DNA from: JADFQT01 sp965216025
Lineage (GTDB): Bacteria > Chloroflexota > Dehalococcoidia > Lucifugimonadales > UBA3495
Assembly (NCBI GenBank): GCA_965216025.1
Contig: CBDCEX010000001.1
Location: 1 to 40,390, forward strand
Direction of reading: 5' to 3'
DNA length: 40,390 nucleotides
The notes below the pieces were generated by a model that worked only from the letters and a program-made list of their open reading frames with translations, had not been told where the DNA came from and ran no database searches. The translations under genes were made by a program, and so were the position numbers. Of the stretch, positions 34,343 through 40,390 are shown piece by piece (the stretch's first letter is position 1; the number at the start of each line of letters is the position of its first letter).

Positions 34343-35598
34343 TCGTCGAAGGCGATGTGGATGCCGTCGGGTTGGTTGCGTGGTAGCATCTATTGGGTGC
34401 TCCTTGTTTCTGGTCGGTTTTCTGTTTCAAAACCATTATCCCAGATTCAGAGGCGCACCCTTTTGTTTCTTCAGCAGGCCTCTCACACGCCCCCGTTCGG
34501 TGGATTGGGGCTTACCGGAGGCAATGAAGCACTGGTCGTTGACCAGTCTGCAGACCAGGATGATCAAGACTGGAGGACGGTTGGTGCGCCATGCCGGAAG
34601 GCTGGTGTTTCAGCTTGCTGAGGTGCTCGTGAGCCGGGAAATGCTAGGCGGGATACTGGAACGAATTGGTCGGCTTAGGCTGGCTCCTGGCTAGTCCACT
34701 TTAGGAGCGTCGGGATTGGTTACGGTTACGGGGTCGCACAAGGCAAAAGAGCTTCCCAAGGGCGAGACTTGGGCGTAGACAAGCGGTTTGGGGCTTTTAC
34801 GCTTGGCAGTACAGTGGTTGCCCAATGAAAGCGGGGACTTTGAGTGAATCAGGCCGCATCAGACCGCATTTGACGCCCTTGGAATGCGGGATTATATTTG
34901 GCGGTATCCCCGCGGGAGCTATATCCAGGAAAGGTGGTTTGATCTGGGGAATCCCGGCTAACAGTAACAGGCCCTGGTGGTACCGAGGCAGTTAGTGAGA
35001 GCGATCTGATTGTGGTGCAGCCGGGTCCACCATTAGGCTAGAAATCTTCCCAGCCACCGGAGTGCTAGGCGTTGAAGAGACTACTCAGTTTACGTTGGTT
35101 GTCCTAGATGAATTTGAAAATGTGATATCGGCTAAACCGGAATGGATTGTCTTGGCGGAAAATGGCATAGGACAAGTGGACAGCGAGGGGAAGTTTACAG
35201 CTGGGACCAAAGTGGGCACGTACGAAGGCGCTTTGGCAGCCGAGGTTACCCAAAATGGGCTGACGAAGCGGACGACAGTAGACGTAACGATTTTACCTGG
35301 GCCTCTCCACCGCCTGGTGCTGTTTCCCGAGCACATTACGTTAGAAATGAAGCAGACTCAACAGTTGATTGCTATACCAATGGACCAGTTTGATAATCCT
35401 ATTCCGGGTTTGTTCATTAGCTACGACTCAGGCAACCAAGCAGGTTCGGTTAACCCCAGCGGTATGCTCACGGGTGGGACTAAATCTGGGGTTTATGGAA
35501 GCAGTGGAACAGCTCGGGTAACCCAGGGGACGATAACGAGGTCAGCTCAGGCTACCGTAACCCTAGTGGGAACGGAGGTCCAGGGCATCGTTGCTTCG

Positions 35599-37029
35599 GT
35601 AACTGTTCAGACTTGATGAGGTGAATTGGCTCAAAGCCGTTGGAAAAACGCTGGCATAGCCGGGGGAGTTGTGGCATACCAGGGAGGTGGACACTGAACT
35701 AGACCTGAACGCGGCGAGTCGCGAAACTCTGCTGGAGATAATTGCCGGCCAGCGGGCAGTCATTGCCGATTTGCAAAGGCGGATTGGGGTTCTGGAATCC
35801 CGTCCCAACCGGCGCGGGTCGTCGGGGATGCCGGGTAATCAGCCGCACTCCAGCCGGCAAGCGCCGGAGAAAAAGGAGCCCAGAAAGCCGCGCCGCCATG
35901 GCTTCGCCCGCCAGCGCATGACTCCTACCCGGCGGGTGGAGCATGCCGTGGCGGTCTGTCCCGACTGCGGGACTCACCTGAACGGCGGATGGGTACAGCG
36001 AACTCGGGAAGTCATTGAGCTACCGGTGGCTCCGGTAGAAGTGACCGAGCACGCCCTGGTAGCCCGCATCTGTCCGGTATGCCAGCGGCGCCGGCTGCCC
36101 AAAGAGGCCCTGCAGGGGGTGGTTCTGGGCCAGCAGCGCCTGGGGGTCAATCTGGTAAGCCTGATGGTGACCCTGCGGGAGGAGGGACGGTTGCCCATAA
36201 GAATCATCCAATGGTACCTGGAGACCGTCCATCAGTTGCACCTGAGTGTTGGTGCCATCGTCCAGGCCGTCCATGGAGTAGCCCGTCAGGCTGAGACGGC
36301 GGTGCGAGAGGTGCTCGAGCAAGTCCGCGCCAGTCCCGTGGTGCAGGGCGACGAAACCGGCTGGCGCCAGGACGGGAGCAACGGCTATGTTTGGACCTTC
36401 AGCACTCCCAGCGAACGATACTTCCTGCGTCGGGGTCGGGATAAGGGGGTGGTGGATGAGGTGCTGGATTCCTCCTTCAGCGGAGTGTTGGTCAGTGATT
36501 TCTACGCCGCCTATAACCACTACCCGGGCCTGAAGCAACGGTGCTGGGATCATCTGCTGCGGGATATCCATGACCTGAAAGGGTTGTACCCAGAAGACGC
36601 TGGGCTGGCTCAGTGGGCCGAGGCGGTTCACCAGGTCTACACGGAGGCCAAGGCCTCGGTCCTTCCCCGAGCCCAGCCAGGCCATCGCATCCAGCTAATG
36701 CTGGAGGAGAAACTAATGGTCTTGGCGCGGCCTTTCCTTAAAGATCCCCTGGCGGTTCAGGCCAAGCTCTGCCGGCGCATGGAACGGTTCATCAAGGAAC
36801 TGTTTGTCTTCGTGTCGGACCCAGCCGTGCCCTCAGACAACAACGCCGCCGAGCGGAGCCTGCGGCATCTGGTAACCAGTCGCAAGATCAGCGGCGGCAC
36901 CCGCTCAGGGCAGGGCACCGACAGCAAGATGACCTTGCCATCCCTCTTTGGCACCTGGCGGGCTAGAGGTCTCAATCCCCTCCTGGAATGCCGCCGGTTG
37001 CTCGCTTCCCCTCAAATCTGAACACTTAC
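35599..37029 (+). mobile_element. IS66-family element (ISBst12-like), copy 2
   Basis: 1431 bp, same ends as copy 1, same orientation, differing at about ten sites by eye. Flanks TTGCTTCG (35591-35598) and CTGCTTCG (37030-37037) match at 7 of 8 positions, the expected 8-bp duplication with one later change. It interrupts the surface-protein gene. Confidence 0.93.
35669..37021 (+). CDS. IS66-family transposase, copy 2 (amber codon near the start)
   Basis: 450 residues from a TTG codon. Compared with copy 1, codon 13 (TGG) is TAG at 35658-35660, so the native GTG start at 35621 gives only 12 residues. The remaining frame keeps QGDETGW, LVSDFYAAY and NNAAERSLR, but Ala in CWAHLLRD is changed to Asp (CWDHLLRD). 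It is probably inactive or poorly translated. Confidence 0.88.
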   Translation: MWHTREVDTELDLNAASRETLLEIIAGQRAVIADLQRRIGVLESRPNRRGSSGMPGNQPHSSRQAPEKKEPRKPRRHGFARQRMTPTRRVEHAVAVCPDCGTHLNGGWVQRTREVIELPVAPVEVTEHALVARICPVCQRRRLPKEALQGVVLGQQRLGVNLVSLMVTLREEGRLPIRIIQWYLETVHQLHLSVGAIVQAVHGVARQAETAVREVLEQVRASPVVQGDETGWRQDGSNGYVWTFSTPSERYFLRRGRDKGVVDEVLDSSFSGVLVSDFYAAYNHYPGLKQRCWDHLLRDIHDLKGLYPEDAGLAQWAEAVHQVYTEAKASVLPRAQPGHRIQLMLEEKLMVLARPFLKDPLAVQAKLCRRMERFIKELFVFVSDPAVPSDNNAAERSLRHLVTSRKISGGTRSGQGTDSKMTLPSLFGTWRARGLNPLLECRRLLASPQI

Positions 37030-37720
37030 CTGCTTCGGACCAAGTCTGGACGGTCAAAAACAGTCCTTATCTTATCGTTGACACTATCCAGATACCCTCC
37101 GGGGTTACGCTTACTATCGAGCCGGATGTGGAGGTACGAAGCACGAAGCACAAGGAGTGCTTCAGGCGCTATGTTTTTGGTTCATGGTGAACTATACGCT
37201 CACGGAACCTCCACCAGGCCCATCCTATTTGAAGGGACCGAAGCTTCGGACTTCTTCAGCGGCAAAGGGTCTAATGCTCAATCTCTAGTAGACCTTGAGT
37301 ATGTGGCGATAAGAAACGGACGAAGTCTTTGGCCAGCCACTGGCCATCAACAATACGGTACTTTTAGGCTCCGGAACTCCCAGATCACCAACATCTCAGG
37401 TTTTTCCTATATTTGGTACCCGGGTCAGGATGTTCATGTGGAATACAACAGTTTTGTGGACTCAGCGGGTTTTTCGATAGGACACAAGGGCCCAAGCGTT
37501 TACATCCGATACAATTGCTTCAGCAACAATAGAGGTTTCGTTGTTCAAAATTGGGCCAGCTATGACGGAAAAACCGAAGTTCGGTACAACTCATTCCATC
37601 GGGCTTCCGGAATCATCCTGGAGCTGCCGCCGGGATATGATTCTGCAGCGATGGAGGCCTCAGAAAACTACTGGGGTACCAACGATGCGGCCGCAATGAT
37701 TTTTGACAATAAAGTCGATA

Positions 37721-38330
37721 TCACCTCGGCGAATTCCATTGAATTTCAGCCCATCTTGAGTAAACCCCACCCGGATACTCCGTCTTGCCCAAGTAGGTAA
37801 TACGAGTATTGAGACCCTGAAAAGAGGACTGGGCTTCCACCTCATATCCCAGCACAGTCCACCCTTCCCGCAGCCTAAGGCCAAATAGTTCCAAGTACGG
37901 CCCTGGGCTAAGCTTCTCGACTATCTGATAGAACTCCTCGGGCTTCTCTGAGCGCTGCCCTCTCTTAGCAGCAAAGTCCGAACGTACCGACCTAGACAGT
38001 ACCTCCGGCTTGCATCTGACCCCTATCATGCAGCGTTCATGAGCACCGCGCACAGTCCTACCCATACCGAACCAGAGCTTTCCATTAGCTGTTGGCTTGA
38101 CCCAAATAAGCTCTGCTGCTGGCCTAAAACCCCAGGCCCGCATGGTGCTGGTGGCTTCCTCCGGTATAGCGGCAACAGTCCAGAGAAACAACCTGGCATC
38201 ATCCGCTACCTCAGGCAGCTGATACTGGTAGATATCCTCCATGAGCAGTCTTGCCATACCGAGAAGCTACTCCCGACACCGAAGACCTTGACGGACCGCT
38301 TATTTTCAAGCTATGGGTACTGGAAAACAT
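37721..38330 (-). pseudogene. MT-A70-family adenine methyltransferase remnant
   Basis: The clear part (38257-37721) encodes LLMEDIYQYQLPEVADDARLFLWTVAA, AWGFRPAAELIWVKPT, GMGRTVRGAHERCMIGVR, KRGQRSEKPEEFYQIVEKLSPGPYLELFGLRLREGWTVLGYEV, the C-terminal two thirds of an MT-A70 N6-adenine methyltransferase. The catalytic DPPW motif should lie upstream. There, fragments such as SGVASRYGK and LENKRS appear in different frames and the DPPW position is scrambled by stops. It is therefore a dead gene. Its 3' end overlaps the beta-helix pseudogene in antisense. MT-A70 enzymes of this size are frequent in phages and plasmids. Confidence 0.78.
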
Positions 38331-38469
38331 GAAACGCTATCGCACTGCGTTGTCCCGCGCCATGGCCACCATGCCTAGGCTTTTTGGCGGGGTGGAGGAG
38401 CAAGAGAGCTCGCTCCAAGAAGCAGTTGCCGGGTTAATTGGTCGACCTACTAATCCAAGGACTTACTAA
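38329..38469 (+). pseudogene. Unknown gene fragment interrupted by IS1380-Y
   Basis: 46 codons from ATG 38329: MKRYRTALSRAMATMPRLFGG, EEQESSLQEAVAGLIGRPTN. Across the IS1380-Y target site another frame continues LTKPVAEPTLEDLQELRLI to a stop near 40229, so the two sides may be one broken gene. No family is recognised. It reads away from the methylase remnant. Confidence 0.3.
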
Positions 38470-38470
38470 G

Positions 38471-40177
38471 CCCGAATCCACCGATGGACACGGATGGACA
38501 GCGTGAGGACAACGGAAGGGGGGTGAGGGAGTACAGGCGCGATAATCCGGGCTCGAACTTGGGTAGACGGGAGGTTGGCGGGCGGTCTGCAGGCGCTTTT
38601 GGGGGCGCCGATGGCGGCTTACAGTGGCTGTGGCGAGCGAGATGGCGGGATAGGACACGGCAAGAGGCGCTCGCGGACTGGGCTGGCGCGAGTTTGCGGG
38701 GGACGTTGGGTTGGCTGGCGGGTCAGTGGCGGACGGGCGCCGTCAGGCTGGGAGTGGAATGGCTCGCAGTCGGGCCAGGGCGCGGCTGAACTGCTCCTCC
38801 CAGGGCCAGCGCTTGGGAAGATGCAGGGTGATCCGGCGTGCCGAGCGGGTGAGCCGTCCGGCCAGGGCGAAGACCCGCCGCCGGAGGGTCTTGGTGGTCA
38901 CGATCTGCTTACCCAGGCCGATGCGGGCTGTCCAGCGAGCCAGGTTGTGGGCCATCACCTGTACCGCCAGCCAGGCGCCGTTGGCGGCGAAGCGGCCCGA
39001 GGGGAGATGGTTCAGCCCGACGCCGTACTTGAGGTCGCGTATCGCATTCTCGATCTCGGCGTGGCGGCGGTGGTCAGCCTCCAGTTCCAGGGTCTCCCCG
39101 TCCCGGTCGGTGATGAAGCCGTGATAGCTGTAGGTGGCGAAGAGAGCCAGTTGAGAACCGGGCGCCGGCTTCACCCGCCGGACGATGAGCCGTACCGGCG
39201 CGGCATCCGGCTCACTCTGGAAGGGGGTGTAGGTGGTTTGGGCCACATCGGCGGCGCCGTCCATCCAGTAAGGAATCGGCGTCCAGGCATCTTCGGGTAT
39301 CGCCTCGATGAGATTGTGCTGGCGGATGGTGATGGAGAAGCGGACATCCATCCGGCGGCAGACGGCGACCACGGCGTGGGTATAGAAGCCGCTGTCAGCC
39401 CGCATGGTGAGCTGCCCGCTGGCCCCGCCGCAGCGAACCCGGCTCACCGTCTCACGGAGGAAGTGGGCGGCGCCCCGGGCGGTGATGGCCCGGCCCTCGC
39501 GCAGGCGGGCCATCAGCACGTCGCCGGTTCCGGCGGCGACGGCCAGCAGTGGGTGATAGCCCCGTGCGCCGGTATAGCCGTGATGGCGGGCGCCCTCCTT
39601 GGCCAGTCCGTAAGTCTCGCAGATCGTCGAATCAAGGTCGATGGTGAATGGCGCGTCGCCGGGTCCGGCGCCCGCCTGCCAGGCCCGGGCCAGCAACTCG
39701 CGGCTCACCCCGTCCAGCTGGCGGACGTGGCCCCAGGTGAAGCTGCGCAGGAAGGTGCCCAGGGTGGATGGCGCTTTGACTACGCAGCCGAGAGCGCAGG
39801 CCGTCCTGCCGGTGCGCAACGCATCGGCGTCGTCGATGCAGTCGCCGCCCGCCAGCGCGGAAGCCACCAGGGTCATCATCTTGTCGCCGGTGTTCGCCCG
39901 GCCCGGCGCGCCGCCGAGGTCGAGGTGCTTCCCGAGGAGTTGGGGAAGGCCAAGGCGCAGGGCGAGGGTGGCGGGAAGGATCAGCCCGGCATTGGCCACC
40001 AGGCGGTGGTCGTCGAAGGCGATGTGGATGCCGTCGGGTTGGTTGCGTGGTAGCATCTATTGGGTGCTCCTTTTCTGGGACCGGTTTTCTGTTTCAAAAC
40101 CATTATCCCAGATTCAGAGGCGCACCCTTTTGTTTCTTCAGCAGGCCTCCCACACGCCGTCCATCGGTGGATTCGGG
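38471..40177 (-). mobile_element. IS1380-family element Y, complete
   Basis: 1707 bp. Inverted ends CCCGAATCCACCGATGGAC (38471) and its complement ending 40177. A perfect 5-bp duplication CTAAG flanks it (38466-38470 and 40178-40182). It carries one leftward transposase gene. The intact copy defines the structure of the interrupted copy X. Confidence 0.95.
38743..40056 (-). CDS. IS1380-family transposase, intact
   Basis: 437 residues starting MLPRNQPDGIHIAFDDHRLV, with FTIDLDSTICETYG (Asp), MRADSGFYTHAVVAV (Asp) and HAEIENAIRDLKYG (Glu), the DDE triad contexts of IS1380. A 5-10 base purine segment (AAAAGGAGCACC in leftward sense) precedes the ATG. No interruption is seen, so this element may be mobile and could act in trans on copy X. 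Confidence 0.93.
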   Translation of the reverse strand: MLPRNQPDGIHIAFDDHRLVANAGLILPATLALRLGLPQLLGKHLDLGGAPGRANTGDKMMTLVASALAGGDCIDDADALRTGRTACALGCVVKAPSTLGTFLRSFTWGHVRQLDGVSRELLARAWQAGAGPGDAPFTIDLDSTICETYGLAKEGARHHGYTGARGYHPLLAVAAGTGDVLMARLREGRAITARGAAHFLRETVSRVRCGGASGQLTMRADSGFYTHAVVAVCRRMDVRFSITIRQHNLIEAIPEDAWTPIPYWMDGAADVAQTTYTPFQSEPDAAPVRLIVRRVKPAPGSQLALFATYSYHGFITDRDGETLELEADHRRHAEIENAIRDLKYGVGLNHLPSGRFAANGAWLAVQVMAHNLARWTARIGLGKQIVTTKTLRRRVFALAGRLTRSARRITLHLPKRWPWEEQFSRALARLRAIPLPA

Positions 40178-40292
40178 CTAAGCCAGTCGCTGAGCCAACA
40201 CTGGAGGATCTTCAGGAGCTGCGTCTAATTTAACTACAAAAGGAGGAGCGCGAGGGCTCAAATCAGAAAGGAAAAAGACCTGAAGAAAGAAA

Positions 40293-40367
40293 TGGAGCGG
40301 AAGAAGGGGGTCGAACCCTCGACCTCATCCTTGGCAAGGACGCGCTCTACCGCTGAGCTACTTCCGC
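40293..40367 (-). tRNA. tRNA-Gly (anticodon GCC), CCA encoded
   Basis: Read leftward: acceptor GCGGAAG/CTTCCGC, D-stem GCTC/GAGC, anticodon loop TTGCCAA (GCC), T-arm GAGGG-TTCGACC-CCCTT, discriminator T and encoded CCA. All stems pair. It is the intact relative of the tRNA-like sequence at 17875-17945. Confidence 0.96.
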
Positions 40368-40390
40368 CCGTTATCGAGCTTGCCGAAGAC

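Larger units (their letters stand above)
31511..34510 (-). mobile_element. IS1380-family element X, itself carrying ISAs1
   Basis: The left end CCCGAATCCACCGATGGAC at 31511 is identical to that of element Y (38471). The right end is degenerate (GTTCGGTGGATTGGGG, ending 34510). CTTAC flanks both sides (31506-31510 and 34511-34515), a perfect 5-bp target duplication. Without ISAs1 and its duplication it is about 1717 bp. Confidence 0.92.
30358..34694 (+). pseudogene. IS1380-family transposase of element A, split by IS1380-X
   Basis: The left part (30358-31510) encodes 384 residues: LEFHGSTITSDAGLLAFREFD, ILDMDSSESPVHGQQEG (first Asp), RADAAFAKPEIYDYLE (second Asp), and NGRGTAEQWIKEGKYALNW (Glu region). 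The right part (34516-34694) encodes PEAMKHWSLTSLQTRMIKTGG to the stop. Removing the insertion plus one CTTAC copy gives 1332 bases, an exact 443-residue frame, so the break is due only to that insertion. As it stands, the left part reads on into the inserted element and ends at 31566. Confidence 0.92.
30230..34700. mobile_element. Outer IS1380-type element (A), interrupted; ends approximate
   Basis: Contains the split transposase 30358-34694. The left limit is inferred from the sigma gene breaking at about 30230; the right limit is unknown but lies after 34694. I could not find convincing terminal inverted repeats. A TATAAT box at 30295-30300 may serve the transposase. It hosts element X (31511-34510), which hosts ISAs1 (33069-34342). 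Confidence 0.65.
34943..37800 (+). pseudogene. Surface protein: Big-type repeats plus right-handed beta-helix, split by IS66
   Basis: Fragments read TVTGPGGTEAVSESDLIVVQ, then after a frame change LEIFPATGVLGVEETTQFTL and two Ig-like Big-type repeats (SAKPEWIVLAENGIGQVDSEG and SGNQAGSVNPSGMLTGGTKSG). After IS66 it resumes DQVWTVKNSPYLIVDTIQIP and GVTLTIEPDVEV, then a right-handed parallel beta-helix (MFLVHGELYAHGTSTRPILFEGT, YIRYNCFSNNRGF, SENYWGTNDAA) to the stop. Removing IS66 and one target copy restores the frame exactly (35598 to 37038). A 7-bp tandem duplication (ACGAAGC at 37136 and 37143) then breaks it again. Another frameshift lies near 35031-35040. No start or signal peptide is found; the 5' end is lost near the transposon cluster. 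Confidence 0.8.

Noticed and set aside
30230..34850. Terminal inverted repeats and target duplication for the outer IS1380-type element
   Set aside because: A shared CTTTCA-type match near 30250 and 34830 is too short and imperfect; I could not define the ends, so only approximate limits are given.

Overview
This window looks like an accessory, decaying part of a GC-rich bacterial chromosome. The gene mix (DUF885 peptidase, PIG-L deacetylase, NIPSNAP and EthD proteins, a D-aminoacylase fragment, a DUF1800/DUF1501 pair, a Rel-type (p)ppGpp enzyme, type IV pilus genes) suggests Chloroflexota, perhaps a Dehalococcoidia/SAR202-like lineage. That assignment is inferred from gene content only; there is no rRNA or marker phylogeny here.

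Layout. 1-4.8 kb holds a leftward housekeeping block: RidA-like protein, RelA/SpoT enzyme, TrmO-like tRNA methyltransferase and an alpha/beta hydrolase. A small TIR-bearing repeat lies at 685-922, with a second full copy inverted at 22.7 kb. 4.8-11.2 kb is a damaged type IV pilus locus: an IS66 copy abuts a PilM-PilN fusion that lacks its N-terminus, followed by a pilin, an intact prepilin peptidase, and a PilT-type ATPase carrying a C13 tract, a P-loop substitution and an amber codon. 11.8-16.2 kb encodes a 1402-residue membrane-anchored surface protein with six 264-bp and five about 282-bp repeats, then a 58-residue Cys-rich protein. 16.5-19.4 kb holds small unknown genes, a degenerate tRNA-like sequence, NIPSNAP, and a scar where a D-aminoacylase fragment meets DUF1800/DUF1501 remnants. 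An IS701-family element follows (TSD CTAG). 21.3-26.5 kb is an intact metabolic stretch: response regulator, atypical SDR, EthD, DUF885, PIG-L, tRNA-Pro. 26.7-30.2 kb holds a cupredoxin lipoprotein, a frameshifted membrane protein, and a sigma-factor fragment overlapping a YfbK-like protein that appears to lack its VWA core.

30.2-40.2 kb is a transposon sink. An IS1380-type element is interrupted by a second IS1380 element, which is itself interrupted by an ISAs1 element; the two inner insertions have perfect target duplications. Next comes a surface beta-helix pseudogene split by a second IS66 copy, an MT-A70 methylase remnant, a third IS1380 element with a perfect 5-bp TSD, and tRNA-Gly at the right edge.

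The intact genes imply peptide, amide and small-molecule metabolism plus envelope functions. Pilus retraction, envelope stress sensing and one surface protein look broken. Many lesions are single-base changes in homopolymers, so real decay and sequencing error must be separated before functional conclusions are drawn. I found no CRISPR array, no phage structural genes and no recognisable integrase.
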